64,000 nt of DNA, from positions 3,593,926 to 3,657,925 of the forward strand of contig NC_087064.1 of the NCBI RefSeq assembly GCF_963678635.1, given 5' to 3'. The stretch comes from Symsagittifera roscoffensis (lineage: Eukaryota > Xenacoelomorpha > Acoela > Convolutidae). Both the position numbers and the translations under genes were made by a program. Below are positions 45,506 through 56,300 of the stretch, in pieces (positions within the stretch are counted from its first letter, which is position 1; each line of letters begins with the position of its first letter). The notes under the pieces are model-generated. The model saw only the letters and a program-made list of their open reading frames with translations. It did not search any database and was not told the origin of the DNA.

Positions 45506-46463
45506 CTAATCTGAACATTTTCTCAGCTCTTTTTCATAAAATTTTCCCAGAATTTCTTCTTTTTCGAGATCTTTGATGATGTATGTTGGAGGTTTTTTTT
45601 GTAGATATTGCCGAAATTTCAAAAATTTCATCTGTAAACTGTGGCTTGTATCCTTTTCGGAACGGAATATCATTTTTCGAAATTCTAACTCTTTCACCAA
45701 TTTTGAATTTTGGTTTAATATATTTCTTGAATGATTTGTTATACAAAATTGATAAAAAATCACTGTTTTTCACATCTCTGGGAGATTTTCCAATTGATCA
45801 ATTTTTGCGGCAGTTCAATGTAGAAACAAATTGCTGCAATTTGGGCACAAATTTTTAACCATGATCTTCAATGTAACGATATATTATATGTTTTAAAGAT
45901 TGAATTGCTCTCTCTGCAAATGCAGCTTTTGTTTCACTCATTGTTGAGTAAACTTCAATGTCTTTCTCCTTGCAAAACTTTTTAAAAGTTCCCCCATATT
46001 CTGTTCCATTATCAACCCAAAGTTTTTCAGGAGTGTTTTTTTGAGAAACCATTTTTCTAAAAGCTTGTAAAGTGTCTTTGGCATACTTTGTTTTCATGCT
46101 TTGAACTCTGACAAATCTCGAAAAAATATCTACAGCAACTAATAAATACTTGATTCCATTGTTTTGACTAGCTAACTTGTCTACAAAAGCCAATTCCATA
46201 CACCAGATTTCATTGATATATTTAGAAAACGCTTGAAGTCTTCGGAAAGACCTGATTGATGGACCACATTTTGTATACGATGTCTTGGTTTGTAAAAATT
46301 TTTCTACTTTCTTTTTTGATAAACCACTCGCTTTAATCAAGTTTTGAATAGAACCGTACGCAGCTCTGCCCCTAGAATACAATCTGTTTAGTCTTACCTT
46401 TTCAGATTTTGAAAGGGATCCAAGTTCCTCTATCTTTTGTTTTGGCATTCTTGTTAATAACAA
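45506..46463 (-). pseudogene. Retroviral-type (c-) integrase of the Polinton, broken
   Basis: Frame 46463-45855 has the zinc-binding-like N-terminus and core: ELAFVDKLASQN, KYLLVAVDIFSRF, WVDNGTEYGG, KAAFAERAIQSL. The first catalytic acid is Glu where Asp is usual (CMEL); the second Asp and the Glu are present. Stops at 45855 and 45798 interrupt the same frame, then it goes on to the chromo-like domain FKIGERVRISKN and PFRKGYKPQFTDEIFEI, where a frameshift near 45600 moves to the frame ending GKFYEKELRKCSD. Known role: inserting the Polinton genome into DNA. Confidence 0.92.
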
Positions 46464-46812
46464 GTTTAGGAGGAAGTTGAGTTGCTTCCAAAATAGTAAA
46501 GTAAATATCTGGAAAATTGATATTTTTTCGCTTTAGTGTACACACAAAGTCTACAATAGATTCTTTTGTATCTCGATTTTCTAATATAGTTTTGTCTGCC
46601 TGGCTGAGTTTAATTCTAGGAGAATTTAAAATTAAATCAATAATATGCTTATTGTTGCTCGTTTTCAACCTCGCATTTACAGCACTGTAAACAGAATCAA
46701 AAATTTTTGGTCCAATCTCCTCTTTTTCTTGCTTTTGTTCCATTTTTTGTTTTGTTGGAAGTGTACTTTGTGATTGATAAACTGAGTACGGAATTAAAAC
46801 AAACTGTTCCAT
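46402..46812 (-). CDS. Polinton hypothetical protein next to integrase
   Basis: 136 codons, intact: MEQFVLIPYSVYQSQ start and KDRGTWIPFKI end, with a central IVDFVCTLKRKNINFPDIYF. Similar small proteins beginning FVLIP-type are present between ATPase and integrase in cnidarian and other Polintons; function unknown. Overlaps the integrase start by about 60 bp. Confidence 0.65.
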   Translation of the reverse strand: MEQFVLIPYSVYQSQSTLPTKQKMEQKQEKEEIGPKIFDSVYSAVNARLKTSNNKHIIDLILNSPRIKLSQADKTILENRDTKESIVDFVCTLKRKNINFPDIYFTILEATQLPPKLVINKNAKTKDRGTWIPFKI

Positions 46813-46813
46813 A

Positions 46814-47116
46814 CTATGTCAATCGTTTAATGACAAAAGGGGTGATGATAGATATCAATTGTAACCCTTTAGTTGAACTTAAAATAATTCTTCTTTTGTG
46901 TAGAGGAGTTCTTTTTTGTGTTAATTCTGAAATTTTTTTTCGATATTTTATTACGTCTTCTTTCCGAAGATCTCGAAGCTCCCCTCTTAATAGGTTTACT
47001 AAACACTCGCTCGGAAACTGAATGAAATCTTTTGGGCAATTGAGAATGAATTGTTTTCGAAGCCTTAGGGAAAATTTTTGAAATATTGGGAGAATAGAGA
47101 CGTATTGTGTACTCAT
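46814..47116 (-). CDS. Polinton hypothetical with basic KR-rich helices
   Basis: 100 codons; RLRKQFILNCPKDFIQFPSE then LRKEDVIKYRKKISELTQKR and ILSSTKGLQLISIITPFV. This resembles a widespread small Polinton protein that has a Leu-Asn-Gly-type helix followed by a basic segment and GGF-like end, function unknown. It overlaps the 3' end of the ATPase gene in another frame and ends 2 bp before the next ORF starts. Confidence 0.6.
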   Translation of the reverse strand: MSTQYVSILPIFQKFSLRLRKQFILNCPKDFIQFPSECLVNLLRGELRDLRKEDVIKYRKKISELTQKRTPLHKRRIILSSTKGLQLISIITPFVIKRLT

Positions 47117-47787
47117 CGTCCAAAAACTTTGTCTCTATTCCAGCTGGTAAGTAAAATTTTGTTAGAACTGAGCCACTATTAGTGCAATACCTAAGTGAAT
47201 CAACTGTTTTTGGGGTTAAATCAATAAGTAAATGACCATAAGCAACGGATGTTGCATCTTGATACCACTCTTTCAATTGAGATCCTAGACCTAGTTGTTG
47301 ACTTAATGTATTGATTTGTAAAACATCCCTCGGCGACTTGAACAAGACTATGTGTGTATTTTGTAACTCTACATCTCGTCCTAATTTGCTTTGATGAAAT
47401 AAGTTGTGTTTGATGTATATTGTATTCAGACCCCTGTGTCTCCCCGCAGTAGCAATTTTTTCAAATTGTTTGGAGTTTGAAATTTCTTCACAAGAATCAT
47501 CAAATATAAGCAAATACTTAGTCAAAATCTACTCCTTGGATAAATTTAAGGTTTTTTCTTTGCATTTGACTATAAAGAGGTTGATAATGTTGATAAAAAT
47601 AAAAAATTTTGTCGAATGCTGGTTGAAAAGTACCAATTTTCAACCAATCAAAAATAAGATTCAATTTTCCAGATCCACTTGGTCCAACTAAAGAAATAAA
47701 AATTCGTTCTTTGGTAGATATTATTTTATTCATAGCTTTGGAGAAGGTAGAATATAACCGACTGTACTTGATAAAATAGCTACCCAA
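46869..47787 (-). pseudogene. Polinton FtsK/HerA-type packaging ATPase, frameshifted
   Basis: First part (47787-47518) has the Walker A (VGPSGSGKLNL), in which the last Ser/Thr of GKS/T is Leu. After a frameshift at about 47520 the second part reads YLLIFDDSCEEI (Walker B), then GRHRGLNTIYIKHNLFHQSK, LQNTHIVLFKSPRDV and YGHLLIDLTP, very typical of Polinton ATPases. Known role: packaging DNA into the capsid. The Walker change and the frameshift make this copy inactive. Confidence 0.93.
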
Positions 47788-47993
47788 ACTGTTGTTTCTT
47801 CACATGTTGTGGATAACACAGTTCGAACGATTGCACATACTAGCATCAAAACTATAACAAAAAATTGGCACAAAAAAACTAAAAGAGATCTATTACATGT
47901 ACGTCCAAACAATTTCCATGATTTTCGTTCATGATTTTCTTCATCAAAAACAAAATTTCCTAAATTTACGGGTTTGTCACATTGATCGACCAT
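47730..47993 (-). CDS. Polinton small membrane protein
   Basis: 87 codons from MVDQCDK; one or two membrane segments and the conserved end CEETTVWVAILSSTVGYILP then SPKL. This end is conserved in many Polintons; function unknown. The 3' end overlaps the ATPase start. Confidence 0.75.
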   Translation of the reverse strand: MVDQCDKPVNLGNFVFDEENHERKSWKLFGRTCNRSLLVFLCQFFVIVLMLVCAIVRTVLSTTCEETTVWVAILSSTVGYILPSPKL

Positions 47994-48071
47994 CTTAACT
48001 CTAAAAAGAAAAAGTTGACAATGAAATTTAATTAAAGTTTGAAAATGGTAGTACATTAAGAATAATATAAT

Positions 48072-48542
48072 TTACAATTTGTTAAAAAAACAACGAGTCC
48101 ATGTTCCGTATGCAAATGCTTTTCTTTCTGCACAGTGAAGAGTTTTTGCATGACGAAATGGGTAGTTGCTACACCTCCAATCATATTCTTCATCTTTGAA
48201 AATCAAAAACTGAACTTTAGGGCAAGCGTAGTTATCCAAATTAATAATCTTTGTTTCCAAAAATTCTGATAGAATCTTACATTTTTCATAACTTTTTGCA
48301 AAAAATACCGTGTCAGTGGCTTCTAGATTTTTCAAAATTTTTTCAAGTTCAGTATATTTTTCGTAACCACTGCTCCAATTGATTCCATGAAGATGCTGTG
48401 TACACCAAAATGATTGGGATGTTAATTTGAATTTTTTGGGAGGAAGAAAGGAATATCCTTCTGTTTGTCCATCCTTATAAACTCCTAATTCTTTCACTAT
48501 ATTGCTTTCAATACATTCAATATCCAAAACAACTAGACTCAT
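48072..48542 (-). CDS. Exonuclease-like (DEDD fold?) Polinton protein
   Basis: 156 codons from MSLVVLDIEC; in Polintons a protein with this LDIEC start, followed by HGINW and a Cys/His-rich end (WRCSNYPFRH and LHCAERKA), is recurrent. The VVLDIE at the N-terminus matches the first catalytic motif of DEDD exonucleases, but I cannot place the others. Intact. Function inferred only. Confidence 0.6.
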   Translation of the reverse strand: MSLVVLDIECIESNIVKELGVYKDGQTEGYSFLPPKKFKLTSQSFWCTQHLHGINWSSGYEKYTELEKILKNLEATDTVFFAKSYEKCKILSEFLETKIINLDNYACPKVQFLIFKDEEYDWRCSNYPFRHAKTLHCAERKAFAYGTWTRCFFNKL

Positions 48543-48583
48543 TCTGTAAACTGATTTCTCTGAAGTTTTTTTGTTTAAAATGA

Positions 48584-48988
48584 TTAACATTCAAACAATG
48601 TATATACTGCTGAATCAAATATTTTAACGTACAAACAGAAAAATAATCCAGTCACGTGACCAAGAAAGCATGAACTGTGGAGACTAGGTGCAACATAACA
48701 ATACCCAGGACCTTTTTTTGTAGTAGATTTCACAAATCCAGCAGAGTCATGTAGAATTGCATGTAGTCTAAAAATTTTGGAGTTTGCAAAAAAGTAATCC
48801 ATACAGGAATTTTTGTATCCAATTAGTCCGCCAAAAGGAAATTTTTGGTCCATTTCTTTTAAATTTTTGTCCGGGTCCAAAACAATACAGGTACAAAGAA
48901 ATAAATTTTTTCTTTTTGTATTTGATGAGACATCTTGCCTAATAATCTCAAAAACTCTTCGAATTTCATTCAATTTCTGTACGTTCAT
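48584..48988 (-). CDS. Polinton hypothetical protein
   Basis: 134 codons, intact. FPFGGLIGYKNSCMDYFFAN, then LHAILHDSAGFV and KGPGYCYVAP. Conserved in layout with other Polintons; no function known. It ends 6 bp inside the upstream end of the exonuclease-like gene and starts inside the 3' end of the next gene. Confidence 0.6.
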   Translation of the reverse strand: MNVQKLNEIRRVFEIIRQDVSSNTKRKNLFLCTCIVLDPDKNLKEMDQKFPFGGLIGYKNSCMDYFFANSKIFRLHAILHDSAGFVKSTTKKGPGYCYVAPSLHSSCFLGHVTGLFFCLYVKIFDSAVYTLFEC

Positions 48989-49397
48989 TTTCTACAGTGC
49001 ATTCGTCAATAATGATACAAAATTTTTTGAAGGTCTCTACATAACCTAGTAATGAAGGAAGCATATCAAGTAATTTATCATATTCTTCTCTTTGTAGTTG
49101 TAAAGATTGATTATTTTTCCATTGATTTCCATTTCTACGATATTCTACAAGATCTATGTTTTTGGTATCAGATCGGTATCCTATGTAAATTTTTCTTCTA
49201 CCATTATGCAGAGTCCACTCAAAGTGAGATATTTATAAGTTTACGTCCAAATTCTGCAAGTTTGGTAAATTTTGAGATTCTATAATAATTGTTAGTGAAG
49301 TTTTTTGGGACTCTTCTTCTAGAACAATATGAAAAATTCCCAATTTATTGTGAAGTTTTAAGAGTAAATTTCTTGAAAAACCAATATTCCAACTCAT
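48966..49397 (-). pseudogene. Polinton hypothetical, PC4-like fold suggested; one stop
   Basis: 144 codons from MSWNIGFSRN with one TAA at 49233. The second half has HFEWTLHNGRRKIYIGYRSD followed by LQLQREEYDKLLDMLPSLL: a strand-strand-turn-helix pattern with REEYDKLL that resembles the PC4/Sub1 ssDNA-binding domain. This is a low-confidence inference. Confidence 0.5.
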
Positions 49398-49480
49398 AAT
49401 GTTCAACACCAATACTAAATGAAAAATGATTTTGAGGATAAACAGTTAAATTACAAGACAAAAAACATAAATAACACAAA

Positions 49481-50020
49481 TTATTGTACATTACAGTTCT
49501 CAACAAACATAAAGTCTCCCAAAATTTGTGACAGTTCTTTGAATTCGATCAAACTATAGTTGACATAGGCAACTTGTTTCATTGCTTCATTCTCTTTTGC
49601 GGTGAACAGTCGAATCTGAATGTACGGAGATTTGTTAATTTTGTACCTCTTGATCGTGACACAAACTTGTCTTCTATTGTATGTTGCTATGTCATACACT
49701 TTGTTGCAGTTGGCAAGCTCCTGATCCATAGTTGACTCTTTGTCAGAAGTGAGTTCCAATATAGGAACGAGTCCAAGGTTTTCAGCATCTTGAATAACAG
49801 TATTTCTAATTGCTGAGATTGCTTCTCGTTCTTTTTCACCGAGATAGACTTGCTGTCTTTTTTCGAGTTGTCCGAACTCATTTTTCTTGAATAGTTGAAA
49901 GCAGGGTTCAAAATAAATTTTCCCTTTGTAGGATTTTTGGGACCAAGCAAATCTCCCAATTCTTGTTTGATTTTTTGAGAATTCAATGTAATTGGGACTT
50001 GTGTCTTTTCTTGAGAACAT
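49481..50020 (-). CDS. Polinton hypothetical (PC4-like?)
   Basis: 179 codons, intact. The second half (VCVTIKRYKINKSPYIQIRL then VAYVNYSLIEFKELSQIL) looks like two PC4-type beta strands and a helix; the first half (GKIYFEPCFQLFKKNEFGQL, LGEKEREAISAIRN) could be a second copy. Otherwise unknown. Its start is 215 bp from that of the divergent gene at 50235. Confidence 0.45.
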   Translation of the reverse strand: MFSRKDTSPNYIEFSKNQTRIGRFAWSQKSYKGKIYFEPCFQLFKKNEFGQLEKRQQVYLGEKEREAISAIRNTVIQDAENLGLVPILELTSDKESTMDQELANCNKVYDIATYNRRQVCVTIKRYKINKSPYIQIRLFTAKENEAMKQVAYVNYSLIEFKELSQILGDFMFVENCNVQ

Positions 50021-50194
50021 TTTTGAAGAACAGACTGATCAGATGAAGAGAAATGAGAGAAATGATTTTGAGATTAAATGAAATTGAAAGTAAACAATAT
50101 GAGTCATTCACTGAACCATAAAAGGAAATAGAACTTTAATTGGAATTTTTGAGGGAAATTTCCAAATATGGAATTGTGTAGGTGTTAGTGTTCC

Positions 50195-50203
50195 TATATA
50201 AAT
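50195..50203 (+). promoter_or_regulatory. TATA box
   Basis: TATATAAAT about 40 bp upstream of the ATG at 50235; the transcript start would lie close to 50225. Confidence 0.5.
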
Positions 50204-50234
50204 CCACACTTCTCAGCAAAAATCACTGTTTCAG

Positions 50235-50834
50235 ATGGCTGCAGCTATGTGTCAAGCTCTTCCCAGCTTTCATTCAGAGTATTGTCAAAAATCGCTATTT
50301 ATTTCCGTTTCCAGTGATTTTTACGAAAAGTATATAGTAACCAATAATTTTTGTGTCTCTACCCACAATTCTTACTGTTCTTTGGAAAATTGTAAGATTC
50401 ACATACTTCTGATTGGTTCATCTTTCGATCAAATTATGCAACGATTGGGTAATTTTCATTTCACATACCAAATTATCGATTGTCTTTACACTCTGTACAA
50501 ATACAAATTTTATTCGAATGTTATTTCATCAACTGGCGAAGTTTTCAATCAACGTGCTCGCGCTGTTCATCACAATTTGAAATGGAAAGGAGCAGAAAAA
50601 ATGCCAAGTGTTGCAAAGAAAAGACTGTTACGCAAAAAATTCAAACGTCACTATTTATGTTCTAACCAGAAACTAGCTTCCACACAAACTATTGGTTCAG
50701 CTTTTCTAGAAAGAGTTCGTAAAGTACAAAACTCAAAATATGAACATGATTTGTTAAAAATAATTGACTGTTTTATTGATGGTTATGGATTTGTAAATAG
50801 TGATCATGTCAATTTTTCAATAAAAAACTTCTGA
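50235..50834 (+). CDS. Polinton hypothetical, Cys-rich N-terminal region and basic tail
   Basis: 199 codons, intact, reads away from the left gene block. No family recognised. It has about eight Cys and a basic central part (KKRLLRKKFKRH), and ends NFSIKNF. A TATA box sits upstream. Confidence 0.55.
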   Translation: MAAAMCQALPSFHSEYCQKSLFISVSSDFYEKYIVTNNFCVSTHNSYCSLENCKIHILLIGSSFDQIMQRLGNFHFTYQIIDCLYTLYKYKFYSNVISSTGEVFNQRARAVHHNLKWKGAEKMPSVAKKRLLRKKFKRHYLCSNQKLASTQTIGSAFLERVRKVQNSKYEHDLLKIIDCFIDGYGFVNSDHVNFSIKNF

Positions 50835-50989
50835 TATTCCATCTATTTTCACTCATATGTTTACAAAGTTACCATTAATTACCGAAAAAAAACACTTGCA
50901 AAAAAAAATTTCAAACATGTAAGAAAGATGTTATATTTCTTTTGATTTTCAAAAAGTTGCAAAAAACATTTCAGTTTTTTTAACAAGTT

Positions 50990-51305
50990 GTAAGAAGTGT
51001 TTCAATTTTTTTGTCATAATGCGAAAAGTGTTTCAACTTTTTTGAGAAGATTCGAAAAGTGTTTTACTTTTTTTAACAAGATGCGAAAAGTGTTTCAATT
51101 TTTCACTACAAATGCGAAAATTGTTTCACTTTTTTCGACAAAATGCGAAAAGTGTTTTACTTTTTTTAACAAGATGCGAAAAATATTTCAATTTTTTCGA
51201 CAAAATGCGAAAAGTGTTTTACTTTTTTCGACAAAATGCAAAAAGTGTTTTACTTTTTCTCGACAAAATGCGAAAAAGTGTTTCAATTTTTTCTACAAAA
51301 GGATA
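50990..51305. repeat. Minisatellite, unit about 31 bp
   Basis: About ten copies of a GCGAAAAGTGTTT(C/T)A(C/A)TTTTTT...ACAA(A/G)AT unit with substitutions. The repeat reads as long ORFs in more than one frame and in-frame Phe/Lys-rich stretches, but these are by-products. Confidence 0.9.
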
Positions 51306-51563
51306 AAAGTGTGTACAAAAGGCAATATCGATTAGGTAACTTTTTAATTGTGTACAGTTTTTCTAGTGTTTTTCCGAATTTTTGTGCAAAAATTAATCAA
51401 ATTTTTTAACATATGTGCCAGTTCGGAGCACTTAACTCAGTTCTAATTGTTTTTCAATGGTTTACCTCGAACCTCTCATCTACTCTCATAATTAAAATGA
51501 AATTGAAGAAATTAATTACAGAAAACGAAGTTAAAACCAAGCAACCTTTATTCACAAAAACAT

Positions 51564-52052
51564 TTAATCAAAGAGCTGTCGAGCAGCAGAAGAGTTCTGG
51601 AGGTTCTCTATGGAACGCAGAGCTGGACGAGGTTCCATTGCTGGTGGTTGTTGTGGAACTGGAGGCGTCATTGTTTCTGAGAATCCCTCATCTTCATCTA
51701 TTGTGATGGAGTTTTCGACTGATCCTTCCTCCTCCCAAGGAAAGAGGAAGTTGTCGACTGGTTGAGCCACATATCTAGAGTCAAGAATCTCGGGGTAGTT
51801 CATTCCCACATGCTCAGACCCTTCCTCCATCATTTGCATTGTTCCAAGTTGGTTCTCTGTGATGGGAACTTGCATCATATGATGTTCGTTGAAATCCCTT
51901 CGCATCACTTCCACCATGTGCCAGACTTGGATTGGGATATCCATTCGTGCCAGAAAAACTCCAGAGACTGTTTCTCGCACTTGAATTTGTACTAGATCAG
52001 GAGAAAATTCTACAGCGTACATGAGGTTGCTGTTTTGCACTGAGAAGATCAT
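51564..52052 (-). CDS. Polinton hypothetical, acidic Pro-rich C-terminus
   Basis: 162 codons from MIFSVQNS, intact. The N-terminus (YAVEFSPDLVQIQVRE, then FLARMDIPIQVWHMVEVM) has a strand-strand-helix pattern. The C-terminus is acidic and Pro-rich (WEEEGSVENSITIDEDEG, PPVPQQPP). Such a layout is seen in transcription cofactors, but I recognise no family. Its upstream side holds a regular CCAAT array. Confidence 0.5.
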   Translation of the reverse strand: MIFSVQNSNLMYAVEFSPDLVQIQVRETVSGVFLARMDIPIQVWHMVEVMRRDFNEHHMMQVPITENQLGTMQMMEEGSEHVGMNYPEILDSRYVAQPVDNFLFPWEEEGSVENSITIDEDEGFSETMTPPVPQQPPAMEPRPALRSIENLQNSSAARQLFD

Positions 52053-52239
52053 TTTGAGCAAAAAATTGAGTACAAGAGTAAAAATACGAAAGAGTTGAGA
52101 GAGGTGTAGATGATGGAAGATAAGTTGAAATTAAGATATTTAGAGCTGAGAGAGCAGGTAGTTGACGGTAGTTAAGTTGAAAATAAAATGATTTTTTGTT
52201 AAGAGAGAGGGGTATCTTCAACTGGAATGTGTGGGTTTA

Positions 52240-52420
52240 ACCAATTAGAACGGATTTTCCTTATTTGGATTGTAGTCGTGTCCAATCAGATTTTAGTTTC
52301 CTTCTATGGAATTCTTATACAAAACTCGTGTCCAATTGGAAACAAAGCTACATTTTACACATTGTCGTTTCCAATAACAAAAAAGTTCATTTTTGTTCTA
52401 GTTGTCGTATCCAATCAGAA
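52240..52420. promoter_or_regulatory. Array of five CCAAT boxes, spacing about 40-50 bp
   Basis: CCAAT at 52241, 52282, 52332, 52371 and 52411. The last four share the context TCGT(A/G/T)TCCAAT; gaps are 41, 50, 39 and 40 bp. It lies upstream of the minus-strand gene ending at 52052 start side. Known binder: NF-Y. Confidence 0.6.
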
Positions 52421-52740
52421 GACGCTTTTAAGGACTTAAGTTTTCCAAATAGGTAAAAATGTACACAAAAGCAATTGCAAAAATAATTGACCAAAAGTTG
52501 TTTGCAGTAAAAATAAGAAATATTGCTGATATAAGTAACAAAAGAAAGAAAATTAATAAAAGTAACATCTCTGCAACTTTTTTCATCATGTTAATTGAAT
52601 TTTTTGTATGTAATCAATGAGAAATTGCTGATTTTTGAGTAGATAGTCAAGTTCTTTGATTTTGATGTAAATTTGGGAAGATAACTCAAAGTTGACGAAT
52701 TTTTCAAAGGAAACTACTGGAAATGTGATTCCAAACCGAA

Positions 52741-52950
52741 TCAAGCAGGATTTTGAACTTTGATTGAGTAAGTTTCTCTGAAGAGACCTTTACTTAGTCG
52801 GATAACTCTATTTTGTACAATAAAGACGTCCAAAAAATTATGAAAAAAGTAAGAGTCAACATCTATTTCATCAATAAGAAAATCAATTGGAATTTTTTCC
52901 TTTTTCTTGTAAAGTAATTCGAGGAAGCTCAAATGTTTTTTGATAGACAT
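52741..52950 (-). CDS. Small hypothetical protein
   Basis: 69 codons, Leu/Ile/Phe-rich with acidic residues (MSIKKHLSFLELLYKKK, DEIDVDSYFF). Intact but short; unrecognised. ORF status doubtful. Confidence 0.35.
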   Translation of the reverse strand: MSIKKHLSFLELLYKKKEKIPIDFLIDEIDVDSYFFHNFLDVFIVQNRVIRLSKGLFRETYSIKVQNPA

Positions 52951-53004
52951 TTTTCAAATAATGATTAAAGTGTTTTTCTTAAATAATAAACAGTTCACTT
53001 TTAG

Positions 53005-53080
53005 GAAAAACTGAATTCTGATTGGTTGATTTCCAACAAACAGTGTTACTAAAAAAAATAATCAATTCTGATTGGTTGAT
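53005..53080. promoter_or_regulatory. Two inverted CCAAT elements upstream of PolB
   Basis: CTGATTGGTTGATTT occurs at about 53009 and 53063, 54 bp apart, some 240-300 bp before the PolB start. Confidence 0.45.
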
Positions 53081-53316
53081 TTTCTCTAATAAAAAGCAAA
53101 AAAAACTTATTTCATTCTGATTTTTTTTAAGTTAAAAGCAACTGCTCTATACTTTGTATAACTACTTGAAATAAATATCAAATATTTTTAACAATTCAAA
53201 GTAAGTAAAACTTATTTTTATTAAATTTTTTGGAACATTTTAAATCTCCCAATTTTGTACGAACAACGTATTTTTAATCAATTTTGATACACACTAAATA
53301 TCCCAATTTTTTTCAG

Positions 53317-56300
53317 ATGCCAGCACTCAACAGGAATGAGAAAGTGAAATGCGAGGATTGTGGTCGGGAATACAGGAGAGCTGATGCTGCGAGACATTGA
53401 AAAAATTGTTCCAAAGGGGTTATTTCTTGCCCTGATTGTAAGTATTTTATAATCAGCAAGAAATGAACTATCATATGGCCACGAAGCATGGTCAACCAAG
53501 TTCGAAACAGTCGATGGTTTGCTCATCTTGTGAGCAGGAGTTTCCGAGTTACTACTCTCTCCAACAACATCGGAGAAAAGAACATGGGGCGAAACAACGG
53601 AAACCAAGTGATACGGTGGCAGACTTGAACAAGATTGTGGAGGAGGAAGGGGAAGATGGAGAAAAACTCAAAGAGGAGTTGAGTGCTTGTCAGCATTTCT
53701 TGGTTGACACTGAGATGGAGAATGGGAGGCATAAGGTATTTAACTTTCAAATGTCAAAGTTAGATACCAAGATTATCAACGAGAAGCTTGAAGAAGTCTT
53801 CAACAAGCTAGATTCCGCTGCAAAAATCAATATTGCTCTTGGATTTATTCTCCGTAATGTCGAAACGGGAGAATATCGGTTTTACTACGCACACGAAAAC
53901 AATACTTTGTTCGAAAAATCGCATTTACTGTGTACGAAAGCGGATTTGATTACAATCCAGGGAAAAGTTGAAAAGTTTGATATCGTGGAGCACTGCACCC
54001 AAGAACGTCAGAACACAAAGTGGAGGTTCAAGTTGATCACAAATGTTACTATCAAAAGTAAACTGTCTTTTATCGGACAAAGATAAACAACCATACAAAG
54101 ATCATCTTTGTCGTTTCCGTGCGTTAACAATGTATTTGCATGGTCATAGTAACCTCGATGCTCATACATCTCAGCTGTTTACAGAGTTTATATCAAAATT
54201 TGGATACGATCCGAAGAATTTTCGTGGAGTGTCAATCGATGATTTACCTCTTGTAGAGGAAATAGTTGAACGAAACATATTCATTTACAATTTTGACATT
54301 CAAGAAGGAGAATATGTTGGAGAATTAGCGAGGCAAAGTATTGGAAAATTTGAAAAAACCGTGAAATTGCTGAGATTCAACAACCATATCATTCACACGA
54401 ATGATATTGATTCCTTCTTCAAGTGTTTTCGATGTCCTAGCTGTGACTGTTTCTTCAACAGATCAAACAATTTCAACCGACATCTTCTAACTTGTAAAGA
54501 TCGAGTGCGACACATTTATCCAAAGAATGTATATACACTTCGAGAAACGCTATTTGAAAAGTTGGAAGGTTTCAATATCCCAGTTTCGAAGATAACACAC
54601 TATTCAACAACCTAGCCATTTTCGATTTTGAGTCGATATGTGTTCCATCAGATGAACTGAAAGCTACCCAAACAACAACTTGGATTGGAAAACACGTTCC
54701 AATTTCTGTATCAATATCCTCGAACCTGATAGATGAACCAATTTTTCTTTATAAACAGGATCCGCAAAAGCTTATTATCGATTTTGTAATCAAACTCGAA
54801 CTTTTGGCTGAGAAAAGTAAGCTCGAAATGAGAACTAAATTTCAAGATGTTGAAAGAGTAAGGAATGAGCGGATGTCGAAAATTTTCCAAGAGTTGAATG
54901 AAAAATGTCGAAATCTTCTAAATGAAAACTTTGAATACGAAGATGAATGTATAGAAGATACAGAGGAAACTGATATGTCAACTCAGTTTTTGAGAATGCA
55001 GAAAAATCAGCTGATTGATTTGAAACAAAATCTGGAGAGGTATGTTAACACGTTACCTGTATTTGGGTTTAACAGTGGAAGATATGATCTGAAATTGATC
55101 AAGAGTTATATAATTCCCTAATTAATCAATGATAAAGAAGCTGAACCTATGGTTATCAAAAAAGCTAACGATTTCATATCCTTCAAGTTTGGAGATATAC
55201 AGTTTCTCGATATCATGAAATTTTTGGGTGGAGCAACATCTCTAGTCTCCTTTCTCAAAGCTTACAAAGCCAGTGAGACAAAAGAGTTTTTCCCTTATGA
55301 GTGATTTGACAGTCCAGACAAGCTCGAGAGTGAAGAATTACCTCCATACGAAGCCTTTTTCAGTAAACTGAGAAACAACAACCCTCTTGATAAAGACTTT
55401 AAGGATTACCAGAACCTAAAGTCAAGTGGACTTGATGAGCAGCAAGCACTAAAGAAACTTCAAATCAAGTCAGTACCTGCATCTGGATGGGATAATCACA
55501 AGTATTTACAGGAGATTTGGCAGAAACATGGAATGACTACATTTAAATATTTTTTGCAGTGGTACAACAACAAAGATGTTGTTCCAACCCTTGAAGCAAT
55601 GCAAAAAATGGTTCAGTTTTATCATCAGAAAAAAATTGATATGTTAAAACTTGGATGTACTCTTCCAAATCTGGCAAATATTTTTCTTCACAAATCAACC
55701 AATGAAAAATTCTACCCTTTTTGCGAAAGTGTTAGAGATTTGTGCGAGAAAATTAGAGAGGATATGACGGGTGGACCATCAATTGTGTTTACTCGAAAAG
55801 CTGTTGTGGATGAAACCTTTATCCGGGATTCATCAAATGTCTGCAAATCAATTGTTGGAATTGATGCGAGCCAGCTCTATCCCTAATCAATGTGTCAAGA
55901 CATGCCAACAGGATTGTACACAAGATGGGAGTTTGATTGCGATATGCAAAAATTCAAAGCTAGACATAACCGATCTCGCAATTTTGAGAACATGGTCATG
56001 TCTTACTACCAAGAAACCAGACCAGAATGCAGAATTGAGAGCTTCCATACATCTGGAAATCAAAAGAAAATTGACTGTTTCAATGTTGATGGATATTGCA
56101 ATCACTGCAAAACAGTGTTTGAAGCAATGGGATGCTATTACCATTTCTTTCCTTGCCAGGAGACTCGTCCCTCACTTAGCGATGAAGATATTGAGAGAGG
56201 AAACAAATTGAGAGAGATGGATGACTTGAGACGTGAGTATATTCGCGGAAAAGGATACAAAATCGAAGAGATGTGGGAATGTGAATGGTGGCAAAACTTC

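Noticed and set aside
50997-51335. 112-codon Phe/Lys-rich ORF
   Set aside because: Arises from the ~31-bp minisatellite; several frames are open for the same reason.
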